64,000 nucleotides of DNA from Chitinophagaceae bacterium (GTDB lineage: Bacteria; Bacteroidota; Bacteroidia; Chitinophagales; Chitinophagaceae). The stretch's first letter is position 1. Each line of letters starts with the position of its first letter. The notes below the pieces were generated by a model. The model made no database searches and was not told where the DNA came from. It worked only from the letters and a program-made list of their open reading frames with translations. The position numbers and the translations under genes were made by a program. The stretch lies in contig JAIYAN010000024.1 of the NCBI GenBank assembly GCA_027489035.1, positions 1 to 64,000 on the forward strand, written 5' to 3'. Positions 9,365 to 18,712 of the stretch are shown piece by piece.

Positions 9365-9538
9365 ATGTTTAAAAATAAAATTTTAATTGCCGTTGTTCTC
9401 ATAATCCTAACCTTTATTTTCGGCAATCTATCTAATTGGATTGAGGATAGACAAACGTTTCTAATTATTAGAAACTCGATGTTAGGTCTAGAATTCTTTT
9501 TCTTAGTATTCCTAATAATTAGAAAGTACAAAAAATAG
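9365..9538 (+). CDS. Small membrane protein, 57 residues
   Basis: A longer open frame starts at 9284, but the ATG at 9365 (MFKNKILIAVVLIILTFIFG) begins directly with a membrane segment and is preferred. A second hydrophobic stretch (LEFFFLVFLII) ends in a positive tail RKYKK. The phrase FLIIR occurs twice and at DNA level reflects a palindrome (GTTTCTAAT-N-ATTAGAAAC, 9457-9475) with a partial second copy near 9511. No family is recognised. The opposite strand is also open here, so coding status is uncertain. Confidence 0.35.
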   Translation: MFKNKILIAVVLIILTFIFGNLSNWIEDRQTFLIIRNSMLGLEFFFLVFLIIRKYKK

Positions 9539-9562
9539 AATAGAAACTCTAAACCAAAGAAA

Positions 9563-9691
9563 CTAAGTGAATTTGGTGTTTTTTCTTTTGATAATCATAA
9601 CTAGCCTGGAATCTCCTTCTGGGCAAACTCGAAATCCAATAATGGTAAGATTTTCATACTTTTTCACATCTTCTGACGCGGATTTACTTGC
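9563..9691 (-). pseudogene. Relic of an FGE-sulfatase domain C-terminus
   Basis: This stretch has no start codon. The minus strand reads SASEDVKKYENLTIIGFRV followed by CPEG, then SRLVMIIK and a stop at 9563. The IGFRV phrase with preceding charged residues is the normal end of SUMF1/FGE-sulfatase domains; compare ADIGFRVAM at the end of the intact gene at 1999. It lies immediately after, and in the same frame as, the double stop of the 82-residue gene. I interpret it as the remains of a lost domain. Confidence 0.35.
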
Positions 9692-9694
9692 TTA

Positions 9695-9943
9695 TTAAAA
9701 AGCGTATAAACTAATGAAATACTTGTAACGTGCTCCTGGGATGAATAATTTCCAGAAGTCTTTTTTTTCAATGATATGCCTGCTTAACAATCTGAAATAA
9801 TCAGTTATAGTTCTATAAACAAAAACATAAATAAAAAAAGAGAAAACAAAAACTGTAGCATCTATATTGTCTGATTTTATAAGATAAAATAAAAAAATCA
9901 GTGGTGTAAAAATGGTAAGGTAATAAACGATTGAATTTTTCAT
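9695..9943 (-). CDS. Small membrane protein, 82 residues
   Basis: The product has two hydrophobic segments (IVYYLTIFTPLIFLFYLI and ATVFVFSFFIYVFVYRTI) followed by a basic amphipathic tail (DYFRLLSRHIIEKKDFWKLF). It is the third co-directional gene after the PadR-type regulator and the 221-residue membrane protein, with a 52-bp gap, and is probably in the same operon. It ends in tandem stops. The family is not recognised. Confidence 0.45.
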   Translation of the reverse strand: MKNSIVYYLTIFTPLIFLFYLIKSDNIDATVFVFSFFIYVFVYRTITDYFRLLSRHIIEKKDFWKLFIPGARYKYFISLYAF

Positions 9944-9995
9944 TTTTTTATTTTTAAATTGTTAGCAATTTTTTTCTTTTTCGAAATATTCAGTT

Positions 9996-10661
9996 CTATT
10001 TCGAAAAAATAGAAGGGTAAAGTAATTTAGCCTCACTTCTTATGATGTAGTATAACTTAAATGAGATTAATTTAACTAACACACCCAAACTTAAGTATAA
10101 TGAAAAAGCTATAGGTGACATCTGGTGATTCGTCAATACTAAGACTACATTAAAATCAAAAACAACTTCAACAGAAAAATAAGTGCTCCCGATATGCAAA
10201 ATAAGTAATCGTTTAAACAGACGACTATCTTTTAGAATATAGATATAATATACTACTGTGATAAGTGCAAAAATTCCTAAGAAAAGTTCGTGAAGTATGC
10301 TATAATCAACAGAATATGCTACTGTAGTTATCAATGATATTATCATTACTAAAAGCAATGCATTGGGCCACATAAACAAATTTCGAAACTCATTCCACCA
10401 TCTGTTTTTCGCCATTTTAGCGAGTTGAATTTGACGTTCTTGTACAATCTTAGCAAAACCAAAAATGCCAAATCCAGTATATATTTTTTCTAAAGCCAAA
10501 TCAAATGTCAATTTCGAATCAGCAGCCATTTCATCCTCGATGCAGGAAGCGAGATGGTCAACTATTTCAATTTGAAGGTCGTACCAATGAACCATTTTTT
10601 TCTCTGCAAATCGAAACAGTTTGTTTATTTCAACTTCTGAAAGTTTAATTTGATTTTCCAT
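9996..10661 (-). CDS. PadR-linked multi-pass membrane protein
   Basis: The 221-residue product has a soluble N-terminal helical domain (EVEINKLFRFAEKKMVHWYD, then EIVDHLASCIEDEMAADSKL) like the prefix domain found on membrane proteins paired with PadR regulators. At least four membrane segments follow from about residue 95 (ALLLVMIISLITTVAYSV, FLGIFALITVVYYIYIL, YFSVEVVFDFNVVLVL, FSLYLSLGVLVKLISF). It starts 12 bp after the PadR stop codon, so it is co-transcribed and likely controlled by that repressor. Substrate or signal is unknown. Confidence 0.6.
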   Translation of the reverse strand: MENQIKLSEVEINKLFRFAEKKMVHWYDLQIEIVDHLASCIEDEMAADSKLTFDLALEKIYTGFGIFGFAKIVQERQIQLAKMAKNRWWNEFRNLFMWPNALLLVMIISLITTVAYSVDYSILHELFLGIFALITVVYYIYILKDSRLFKRLLILHIGSTYFSVEVVFDFNVVLVLTNHQMSPIAFSLYLSLGVLVKLISFKLYYIIRSEAKLLYPSIFSK

Positions 10662-10673
10662 TTTATTCTTAAG

Positions 10674-11012
10674 TTAAAAAACAGGTTTAAGTTGTAATAT
10701 ACTTTGGAGGTCATTGATAAAATTGAAGATGTCTGATAGTTTTTTCTTTGCTTCTTTTTTACCGGTGCTTGTTAATTGGTAATATTTTCTTGGTCTGTTT
10801 TCAAACTGTTCAATTGTGGATTCAATAAAACCCTCAGCTTCCAATTTATGCAGTGCAGGATAAAGTGCACCTTCGGTTATCAGCAAACTGCCATTAGTTA
10901 TTTCTTTTACTTTTTTAGTCATTTCATATCCATACATCCGATTATTATCATTTAATAATTTCAAAATAACTGTTGTTAGAGTTCCTTTTAATAATTGGCT
11001 GTTTTCTTTCAT
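10674..11012 (-). CDS. PadR-family transcriptional regulator
   Basis: The 112-residue product is a winged helix of the usual PadR size: LLKGTLTTVILKLLNDNNRM, then YGYEMTKKVKEITNG, LLITEGALYPALHKLEAEGF, and IESTIEQFENRPRKYYQLTS with the wing and the KxYYxLT signature. PadR proteins usually repress their own operon and a membrane-protein neighbour. A minus-strand -7-like box (TATCTTTG, 11018-11025) lies only 6 bases before the start codon, so the transcript may be nearly leaderless. A small inverted repeat TTAC...GTAA sits around 11026-11039 and could be part of the operator (inference). Confidence 0.85.
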   Translation of the reverse strand: MKENSQLLKGTLTTVILKLLNDNNRMYGYEMTKKVKEITNGSLLITEGALYPALHKLEAEGFIESTIEQFENRPRKYYQLTSTGKKEAKKKLSDIFNFINDLQSILQLKPVF

Positions 11013-11252
11013 GTTGACAAAGATAATTACTTTAGCGTAACATACATAATAAACTTAGGTATAAGTCCATTATTCTTAATTTTTGAGTTTTGTAAATCGA
11101 TAATATGATACAAGTATTCTTAAAGATTCCAATAATGAAGTAATAAAAAAAGACTAACAAAAAAATCACACAACTATATTTCAAATTTTATTACCCCACA
11201 TTAAACCCGTAATATTCCGTATTTTGCAACTATGTACTTGAATATTTAATTA

Positions 11253-13724
11253 ATGGACAAAAAGAGTTTATCAGAACGCGACATTTGCACAAAGTTTATT
11301 ACTCCTGCGGTTGAAAAATCGGGGTGGAATATGCACACGCAGCTATTAGAAGAAGTGTCTTTTACGGATGGTAAAATTTATGTTAGAGGTAAATTAACTG
11401 CTCGTGGTACACAGAAACGTGCCGATTATATTCTTTATTACAAGCCGAATATTCCAATTGCGATTATCGAAGCAAAAGACAATAAGCATTCTGTAAGAGC
11501 TGGAATTCAACAGGCTTTAGATTATGCCAAAATACTTGATATTCCATGTGTGTTTAGCAGCAATGGTGACGGATTTTTATTTCACGACAGAACTGCTACA
11601 GATGGTAATATTGAAACAGAATTGGATATAGATAGCTTCCCAACACCGGAACAACTTTGGGAACGCTATAAAAAGTATAAGGGAATTGAAACGCCAGAAT
11701 CCGAAAAAATAGCAATTCAAGATTATTACTTTGATGGTACAAGCCGAAAACCAAGATACTATCAACAAATTGCCGTAAACAGAACAGTTGAAGCAATTGC
11801 AAACGGTCAAAGTCGAATACTGCTTGTTATGGCGACTGGTACTGGAAAAACTTATACGGCTTTTCAAATAATTTACAGACTATGGAAATCAAGAAGTAAA
11901 AAAAGAATTTTATTTCTCGCAGATAGAACAGCTTTGATTGACCAAACAAGAAAAGGAGACTTCAAGCATTTTAAAGATAAAATGACTATCATCAAAAAGA
12001 AAGTGGTTTCTACTAAAGATGGTAAGGATGAATTGGTATCGAATAAAAAAAGAGGGATTGATTCAGAAGATAAAGCTTATGAAGTTTTTCTTGGATTGTA
12101 TCAAGGATTAACCAACAATGAACCAGGAATTGAAGATGCTTTCAAAGATTTTTCACCTGACTTTTTTGACTTAATTGTAATTGATGAGTGCCACAGGGGA
12201 AGTGCAAAAGAAGACAGCTCGTGGCGTGAAATATTATCCTATTTCAATAAAGCTACCCATATTGGTTTAACTGCCACTCCAAAAGAAACTAAAGAAACAA
12301 GCAATACCGAATATTTTGGCGAACCTGTTTATACCTATTCCTTGAAGCAAGGTATCGACGATGGATTTCTTGCACCTTATCGTGTAGTTAGAGTAGGCTT
12401 AAATGTTGATGCTGAAGGCTGGCGACCCAATCAAGGCAAAACAGATAAAGATGGTAATCCTGTTGAAGATAGAATTTATAACCGTAAAGATTTTGATCGA
12501 AATTTAGTAATAGAAGAGCGAACAGAATTGGTTGCTAAAAAACTAACCGAGTTTTTAAAAGGTTACGACCGTCTTGCAAAAACTATCGTCTTTTGTGTAG
12601 ATATTGACCACGCTGAAAGAATGCGAACAGCTTTGGCTAAACAAAATGCCGACCTTGTTGCAGAAAATTACAAATACATCATGCAGATTACTGGTGACAA
12701 TGATGAAGGGAAACGTGAATTAGATAATTTCATAAACCCCGAAGAAAAATATCCAGTAATAGCTACAACTTCCGAATTGATGACTACTGGAGTTGATGCA
12801 CAAACCTGTAAAGTAATTGTGTTGGATGCCAATATCAATTCAATGACCAAGTTCAAACAAATTATTGGACGTGGTACGCGTATTAATGAAGAGTTTGGCA
12901 AAATGTATTTTACCATTCTTGATTTTAGAAATGCAACAGACTTGTTTGCGGATAAAGATTTCGATGGCGACCCAATTCGTGTAAAACCAGTTGCAGAAGA
13001 TGAAGATTTATCATTGGTAGTAATTGAAGAAGAAGAAAATACAGTAACCGTTTTAGACCAAGAATCAGGTGAAGAAATAAAGTTTGATAAAGTCAAAATA
13101 AGATACCCAGGTGGTTCAGATTTAAATGGAAATTGGTTAGCAAGAGACCCTAAACAACCCAGAGAAAAGGTATATGTAAATGGAGTAGATGTGTCTGTTT
13201 TGGTAAGCCGTGAAATGTATTTCGATCAGCATGGAAAACCAATAACAACAAGTTTAAAAGACCATACCAAAGAAATCATTAAAGAAAACTTTGCTTCGCT
13301 TGATGAATTTTTAAATAAATGGAACACTACCGACCGCAAAGAAGCCATCATAGCAGAATTGCAAGAACAAGGTGTAATGGTGGAAGCTTTGTATGATGCC
13401 GTAAACAAAGAAGTTGATTTGTTCGATTTGATTTGTCACGTAGCTTTTGACCAACCACCATTAACAAGAAAAGAAAGAGCTAACAATGTGAAAAAGCGAA
13501 ACTACTTTACAAAATATGGCGACCAAGCCAAAAAAGTTTTGGAAGCATTATTAGACAAGTATTCAGATGAAGGAATCACAAATATTGAAAGCATTGAAGT
13601 ATTGAGAATAAATCCATTTGATGCATTTGGTTCACCAGTTGAGATTATCAACGAATTTGGAAGCAAAGAAAAATATTTACAAGCCGTAAAAGAATTAGAA
13701 TTTGAATTATACAAATCAGCATAA
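11253..13724 (+). CDS. hsdR: Type I restriction enzyme, R subunit
   Basis: The 823-residue product is an ATP-driven translocase and nuclease. The N-terminal endonuclease domain shows the D...ExK nuclease triad (Asp58 in RADYIL; Glu73 and Lys75 in IIEAKD). The SF2 motor follows: Walker A ATGTGKT at 194-200, DECH box 311-314, TATP 340-343, and motif VI QIIGRGTRI near 540. The C-terminal part resembles the EcoAI/EcoEI-type R subunit that docks onto MTase. It is the first gene of the operon and shares one base (ATAATG) with the next gene, so translation is coupled. The frame is intact throughout, so the system is probably active. Confidence 0.93.
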   Translation: MDKKSLSERDICTKFITPAVEKSGWNMHTQLLEEVSFTDGKIYVRGKLTARGTQKRADYILYYKPNIPIAIIEAKDNKHSVRAGIQQALDYAKILDIPCVFSSNGDGFLFHDRTATDGNIETELDIDSFPTPEQLWERYKKYKGIETPESEKIAIQDYYFDGTSRKPRYYQQIAVNRTVEAIANGQSRILLVMATGTGKTYTAFQIIYRLWKSRSKKRILFLADRTALIDQTRKGDFKHFKDKMTIIKKKVVSTKDGKDELVSNKKRGIDSEDKAYEVFLGLYQGLTNNEPGIEDAFKDFSPDFFDLIVIDECHRGSAKEDSSWREILSYFNKATHIGLTATPKETKETSNTEYFGEPVYTYSLKQGIDDGFLAPYRVVRVGLNVDAEGWRPNQGKTDKDGNPVEDRIYNRKDFDRNLVIEERTELVAKKLTEFLKGYDRLAKTIVFCVDIDHAERMRTALAKQNADLVAENYKYIMQITGDNDEGKRELDNFINPEEKYPVIATTSELMTTGVDAQTCKVIVLDANINSMTKFKQIIGRGTRINEEFGKMYFTILDFRNATDLFADKDFDGDPIRVKPVAEDEDLSLVVIEEEENTVTVLDQESGEEIKFDKVKIRYPGGSDLNGNWLARDPKQPREKVYVNGVDVSVLVSREMYFDQHGKPITTSLKDHTKEIIKENFASLDEFLNKWNTTDRKEAIIAELQEQGVMVEALYDAVNKEVDLFDLICHVAFDQPPLTRKERANNVKKRNYFTKYGDQAKKVLEALLDKYSDEGITNIESIEVLRINPFDAFGSPVEIINEFGSKEKYLQAVKELEFELYKSA

Positions 13725-14410
13725 TGGAAAAACTTTCACAGATACTCATTAAAGATGGGAGTAAAAATTTTGGAGATGCAATTATTAAGAGTTTTGAGGA
13801 GCTTGGACTTGGTGTATTATCAAAATCCGACTTTGAAGCTTATATGTTACATAATCTATTACTCAATATTAATAAGTCAAAATATAAGAACAATTATGAT
13901 TTAATGAGAGTTTTAAAAATAACTCCTAATAAATTAAGAAGTTTAGAAATGATTAGGTCTGCAAAGTTTCTAAATCTTGATTTAAAAAATGAGGATAATT
14001 GGAAATTAATTTTCAATGCTTTGGAAGGGAAAAAATTAGAAACTGAGGATAAGGAAAATGGTAAGGTAAGGATATATATTGATGATTTACATGTGCATAG
14101 GTTAATTGAAAGGTTCATAGTTGAAGGAGGGTCTTCAATTGATTATACTTTGAATAAAAACCAGTTGGTTCTTAAGTATTCGGAATTCCTGAATCTTTTA
14201 AATAATATACTATTTCAAGCTAAATCAAGTCCATTGCTTGAAGCCATAAATAAAGACAAAAGTGAATTGAAAATTAATAAAGATTTTGACAAATTGGAAA
14301 ACATATTCAGAGATCTCAAGGAGTCTTTCAAGGATAAAACCTACGAAAAAATCGCTGAAGAAGCATTAACTACAATTATCAAAATTGCAAGGAAAAAAAT
14401 TGGAATATGA
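13724..14410 (+). CDS. Unrecognised protein coupled between hsdR and hsdM
   Basis: The 228-residue product matches no family that I know. The first 80 residues look helical and may hold a helix-turn-helix (NYDLMRVLKITPNKLRSLEM). The middle is a charged segment (GKVRIYIDDLHVHRLIERFI), and the end is a long amphipathic helix rich in Lys/Asp (FDKLENIFRDLKESFKDKTY) that could bind DNA or another subunit. It overlaps hsdR by 1 bp and hsdM by 4 bp, so it is made together with both subunits. Its place in the operon suggests an accessory or immunity-type role in restriction (inference). Confidence 0.75.
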   Translation: MEKLSQILIKDGSKNFGDAIIKSFEELGLGVLSKSDFEAYMLHNLLLNINKSKYKNNYDLMRVLKITPNKLRSLEMIRSAKFLNLDLKNEDNWKLIFNALEGKKLETEDKENGKVRIYIDDLHVHRLIERFIVEGGSSIDYTLNKNQLVLKYSEFLNLLNNILFQAKSSPLLEAINKDKSELKINKDFDKLENIFRDLKESFKDKTYEKIAEEALTTIIKIARKKIGI

Positions 14411-15843
14411 GTAACATAGGAGGCGTAATAAAAAGCATACAGTCCATCATGTGGCAAGACACAGGATTGAATGGTGATGCACAACGGATTGAGCAATTGG
14501 GTTGGATGCTATTTTTGAAAATATTTTCAGATAAAGACAAAGAATTAGAGTTACTTGACGACAAATACAAATCTCCAATTCCTGACAAATTTCATTGGGT
14601 AAAAGAAAAAGGCAATTGGGCTGGCGATGATGAAGGAATGACCGGTGATGAATTATTAAATTTTGTTGACAGAGAATTGTTTCCTGCATTACGCAATTTA
14701 GATTTAAGCACAGGCAACCAACGTGCAGTAATTGTTCGTGAAGTATTTGATGGCAACAACAATTATATGAAAAGCGGTATCAACATTCGTAAGGTGTTGA
14801 ACAAGCTCAACGAAATTGATTTTAATATTGCTAAAGACCGTCACGCCTTTGGAGAATTGTACGAAACCATTTTAAAGGAATTACAAAGTGCCGGAAAAAG
14901 CGGAGAGTTTTATACACCTCGTGCCATTACACAATTTATTACCGAAACAATAAATCCTCAATTGGGTGAAAAGGTGCTTGACCCTGCTTGCGGAACAGGC
15001 GGTTATTTAACTTGTGCCATTGAACATTTAAAAGCTCAAGCTAAAAATGTTGAACAACGCAAAAGCATTGAACAAAATATTGCTGGTTGGGAATACAAGC
15101 CTTTGCCTTATTTATTGGCTACTACCAATTTGATTTTACACGATATTGAAATACCCAATATAAAATTTGGCGATGCTTTAGACCAACCATTAAGCAACTT
15201 TACCGAAAAGCACCGGGTAAATGTAATATTGGCAAACCCACCGTTTGGTGGTATTGTAGCCAATAACAACGAAACTAATTTTCCGCAAACTTACCGTACA
15301 AAGGAAAGTGCAGACTTGTTTTTGATTTTAATGATTCATTTATTAAAGCAAGATGGAAGAGCAGGAATAGTTTTGCCGGATGGAAGTTTAACAGGCGATG
15401 GTGTAAAACAACGCATACGCCAGAGGCTTTTGGAAGAATGCAATCTGCACACCATTATACGTTTACCAAATTCTGTGTTTCAGCCTTATGCAACGGTAGC
15501 TACTAACTTATTATTTTTTGATAAAGGCAAACCAACCAAAGATATTTGGTATTACGAACACCGTATGCCCGAAGGATATAAAGCTTACAATAAAACAAGA
15601 CCTATACAAGCAAAGGAATTTGAACCCATTAAAAAATGGTGGAATAAACGTAAAGAAAGTGATATCTGTTGGAATGTAAATATTAAAGAAATAATTGAAA
15701 ATAGTTACGATTTAGATATTAAAAACCCAACCAAAGCTTTGGTAGATGAAGAATATTGCAGTTTTGAATTAATGGAAATGCTTCATTCTTCATTTGGAAA
15801 AAGCAATGAATTACTGAAACAAATAAGAAATGCAGTAAAATGA
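14407..15843 (+). CDS. hsdM: Type I DNA methyltransferase, M subunit
   Basis: The 478-residue product transfers a methyl group from S-adenosylmethionine to adenine N6. It has the HsdM N-terminal helical domain (GGVIKSIQSIMWQDTGLNGD), the SAM-binding motif I LDPACGTGGYL (191-201) and the catalytic NPPF motif (277-280). Length is normal for the family. It overlaps the upstream unknown gene and the downstream hsdS by ATGA junctions, giving tight subunit coupling. Together with HsdS it would protect host DNA at the asymmetric bipartite site that HsdS recognises. Confidence 0.94.
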   Translation: MSNIGGVIKSIQSIMWQDTGLNGDAQRIEQLGWMLFLKIFSDKDKELELLDDKYKSPIPDKFHWVKEKGNWAGDDEGMTGDELLNFVDRELFPALRNLDLSTGNQRAVIVREVFDGNNNYMKSGINIRKVLNKLNEIDFNIAKDRHAFGELYETILKELQSAGKSGEFYTPRAITQFITETINPQLGEKVLDPACGTGGYLTCAIEHLKAQAKNVEQRKSIEQNIAGWEYKPLPYLLATTNLILHDIEIPNIKFGDALDQPLSNFTEKHRVNVILANPPFGGIVANNNETNFPQTYRTKESADLFLILMIHLLKQDGRAGIVLPDGSLTGDGVKQRIRQRLLEECNLHTIIRLPNSVFQPYATVATNLLFFDKGKPTKDIWYYEHRMPEGYKAYNKTRPIQAKEFEPIKKWWNKRKESDICWNVNIKEIIENSYDLDIKNPTKALVDEEYCSFELMEMLHSSFGKSNELLKQIRNAVK

Positions 15844-17531
15844 CTAGAGGAAGAAAACCAAAATCAAAAGAGACTGTATTAAATTGGCAGCAATTTTTTA
15901 ACAAGAATGTTGGTACATATCTCCAAATTATAAGTGTAGATTCAAGCAAGACGAACCATGAAAAAAGTGAAACTGCATCTGAATTATTAATTAAAATTGA
16001 AGCAGAAAAGAAAGAACTTATTTTAAATAGGAAATTAAGATTAAATAATTCAAAACCCAAATCCAAGATTATTGAACTACGTTATGAAATACCAAATAGT
16101 TGGAATTGGTTTTTTCTTTCAGATGTAGCTTTTTATCAAGAGGGACCGGGTATTCGAACATTTCAATATCGCACTGAAGGCATAAAATTATTAAATGTAA
16201 CCAATATTACTCAAGATAAATTGAGATTAGATTTAACTTCAAGGCATATTGACAAAGATGAATATGAGCAAAAATATAAGCATTTTAAAATTGAGGAAGG
16301 CGATATACTTTTTGCAAGTTCAGGTGGTTCATGGGGCAAAATTTGTTGGTATGAAGGTTCTAAAGAAGATTTGATTTTGAACACAAGTACAATGAGAATA
16401 AAAACTTTTTCCGAAAAGCTATTGTTGAATAACTACCTCTATTTGTTTTTAAAAACTGACTTTTTTAGGAATCAACTTATTCCACAATTAATGGGCATGC
16501 AACCAAATTTTGGGTCGACTCATTTTAATTCAGTATCGATTCCCGTACCTCCAATATCTGAACAAATAAAAATATTGAATTTTTTAGAGGATTTTGAAAA
16601 TAATAATCTAAAAAATAATGGTTACTATTTTAATGTAGAGGTAGAACAAAAAATTATTAATCTTCATAAATCTCAATTAGCTGGTTCAGACATATCAAGT
16701 GAATTATTTCATCAACTCACTTTAGTAAAAAAACTCCGTCAGCAATTATTACAAGATGCTGTGCAAGGCAAATTAGTTGAGCAAAATAAAAAGGATGAAA
16801 CAGCAAGTGTATTGCTAAAAAAGATAAAAGCCGAAAAAGAAAAACTGATTGCAGAAAAGAAACTCAAAAAAGAGAAAGAACTACCACCTATTAAACCAGA
16901 AGAAATCCCTTTTGAAATTCCTGATAATTGGGTGTGGTGTAGATTGGGGGAGATTTGCACTAAAATTGGTTCAGGTAGCACCCCAAAGGGAAGCAATTAT
17001 TCAAATAGCGGGAAACCGTTTTTTCGTTCACAAAATATTTATGACAGCGGGTTGATATATGATGATATAAAATTTATATCTAATCAAGTTCATAAGCAAA
17101 TGAATGGTACAACAGTGTTTGCAAATGATATTCTACTGAATATTACTGGCGGCTCAATGGGAAGATGTGCTTTAGTTCCAATGGATTTTGAAGAAGGGAA
17201 TGTTAGTCAGCACGTTTGTATTATAAGACCACTAATGGTTGACAACTATTTCTATCATGCTATTACTTTGTCTCCATTTTTTCAAAAATTTATTTTTTCC
17301 TCAACTACAGGTGCAGGGCGAGAAGGGTTACCTAAATATAATCTAGAACAATTTATAATACCACTTCCTCCAATTACAGAACAAAGTCGCATTGTTCGAA
17401 AATTAAATGACCTAATGCAATATTGCAATGAGTTGGAAGCAAGTATCAAACAAAGTGAATCACAAAATAAAAAATTACTACAACAGGTTTTGAGGGAGGC
17501 GTTGAGGATGCCAAAAGTTGAAATTGTTTAA
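15840..17531 (+). CDS. hsdS: Type I specificity subunit
   Basis: The 563-residue product carries two target-recognition domains, each opened by an IPxxWxW-like phrase (IPNSWNWFFLSDVAF near residue 80; IPDNWVWCRLGEI near 360) and closed by PPISEQIKI or PPITEQSRI leading into a coiled coil. A helical segment is repeated: ETASELLIKIEAEKKELI at the N-terminus and ETASVLLKKIKAEKEKLI in the centre, the usual pseudo-twofold layout that sets the spacing of the half-sites. At 563 residues it is longer than many HsdS proteins. The recognition sequence cannot be predicted by eye. Confidence 0.9.
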   Translation: MTRGRKPKSKETVLNWQQFFNKNVGTYLQIISVDSSKTNHEKSETASELLIKIEAEKKELILNRKLRLNNSKPKSKIIELRYEIPNSWNWFFLSDVAFYQEGPGIRTFQYRTEGIKLLNVTNITQDKLRLDLTSRHIDKDEYEQKYKHFKIEEGDILFASSGGSWGKICWYEGSKEDLILNTSTMRIKTFSEKLLLNNYLYLFLKTDFFRNQLIPQLMGMQPNFGSTHFNSVSIPVPPISEQIKILNFLEDFENNNLKNNGYYFNVEVEQKIINLHKSQLAGSDISSELFHQLTLVKKLRQQLLQDAVQGKLVEQNKKDETASVLLKKIKAEKEKLIAEKKLKKEKELPPIKPEEIPFEIPDNWVWCRLGEICTKIGSGSTPKGSNYSNSGKPFFRSQNIYDSGLIYDDIKFISNQVHKQMNGTTVFANDILLNITGGSMGRCALVPMDFEEGNVSQHVCIIRPLMVDNYFYHAITLSPFFQKFIFSSTTGAGREGLPKYNLEQFIIPLPPITEQSRIVRKLNDLMQYCNELEASIKQSESQNKKLLQQVLREALRMPKVEIV

Positions 17532-17542
17532 TGAATTAACTA

Positions 17543-18712
17543 ATGAAAATAACATTACCTAATTTGGATTTCCCTGTTATGAAAGCGCCCAACCTGACTC
17601 CAAAAACATTTGACAAGTATGAAGAAATCAATCGTTTAATAATTGTTGGTAATGGCTTCGATTTGGCACATGGTTTAAAGTCCAGTTTCAAAGATTTTAT
17701 ATACGACTACAGTTTAAAAATAATAAAACGTGTTGTTTTAGGTTTGAAGTATGATGACATTTTAGTTTCAATTACTGCGAATGCTCAATTTTCAGATGCT
17801 GAAACTTTTCTTGGCAAGCTGTCTCCAGAAGAGGCGTTTATTACATTTATGAACTTATCAAATCATCCACACATCAATAAGCCAATTTGGAAATCCAAAT
17901 TTTTCAAATCAATCATCTCAGATTTACAAAACAAAAAATGGGTAGATATTGAGGTTGGATATTTTGACCAACTAAAAGATAAAAACCTACTTAATAATGA
18001 GCAGGAAGTTAAAGTTCTAAATGAAGAATTTGCATACATAAAAACATGTTTTATATCCTATTTGAAAGAAGAGGTAAATAAAATTATTTTTACAACCAAT
18101 CCTGATTTATTAGCCCAATTTTTACAACCAATTAAAATTCCTGAAGCAAGGCCAAACACAATTGAAAAGGAAATGCTGCCACTTAAAACTTGTATTTTAA
18201 ATTTCAATTACACCTCTATAGCATCTTTGTATGGTCAAGGACTTAATTCATCTGCATATAATTACATTCCGATACACGGTCAACTTCAAATAGACGAAAC
18301 TTCTTCGCAAGAACCAGTTTTTGGGTTTGGAGATGAAATGGATGAGGATTACATAAAATTTGAGTTATTAAGAAACGACGATGTTTTTCAACACATAAAG
18401 TCGTTTAAGTATTTACAATATAATCATTACCGAAATCTAATTGAATTTATAGAAAGTAATCCTTTTCAGGTTCAGATTTTTGGTCACTCATGTGGATTAT
18501 CTGATCGAACATTATTGAATACAATTTTTGAACATGAAAATTGTATATCAATAAAACCATTTTATTATGAAAATGATGGCTCAAATGATTATGAACAAAA
18601 AAGCTATTCTATTGCTCGTCATTTTAAATCAAAGTCTGAACTTCGAGTAAAGGTGGTCAATAAAGAATATTGTGAAGCTATGGTTCAACCAATTGCTATT
18701 CAATCGAAGTAA
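17543..18712 (+). CDS. abiH: AbiH-family abortive infection protein
   Basis: The 389-residue product shows the AbiH hallmark near the N-terminus, LIIVGNGFDLAHGLKSSF (GNGFD at 36-40), a central LNFNYTSIASLYG, then YIPIHGQL with VFGFGDEMDEDY, and a C-terminal QIFGHSCGLSDRTLL. AbiH proteins are phage-defence factors whose mechanism is poorly known; the GNGFD motif is thought to bind a nucleotide. It starts 11 bp after hsdS, so it is probably transcribed with the restriction operon, a common arrangement in defence islands. Confidence 0.85.
   Translation: MKITLPNLDFPVMKAPNLTPKTFDKYEEINRLIIVGNGFDLAHGLKSSFKDFIYDYSLKIIKRVVLGLKYDDILVSITANAQFSDAETFLGKLSPEEAFITFMNLSNHPHINKPIWKSKFFKSIISDLQNKKWVDIEVGYFDQLKDKNLLNNEQEVKVLNEEFAYIKTCFISYLKEEVNKIIFTTNPDLLAQFLQPIKIPEARPNTIEKEMLPLKTCILNFNYTSIASLYGQGLNSSAYNYIPIHGQLQIDETSSQEPVFGFGDEMDEDYIKFELLRNDDVFQHIKSFKYLQYNHYRNLIEFIESNPFQVQIFGHSCGLSDRTLLNTIFEHENCISIKPFYYENDGSNDYEQKSYSIARHFKSKSELRVKVVNKEYCEAMVQPIAIQSK

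Noticed and set aside
9274-9531. 85-residue minus-strand ORF opposite the small membrane gene
   Set aside because: It is mostly the mirror of a palindromic stretch; the plus-strand frame has a better start and membrane-protein composition.
17543-18712. Sir2-like NAD-consuming defence protein
   Set aside because: The GNGFD motif with LNFNYTS and the C-terminal FGHS phrase match AbiH, and no Sir2 catalytic His/zinc motif is visible.
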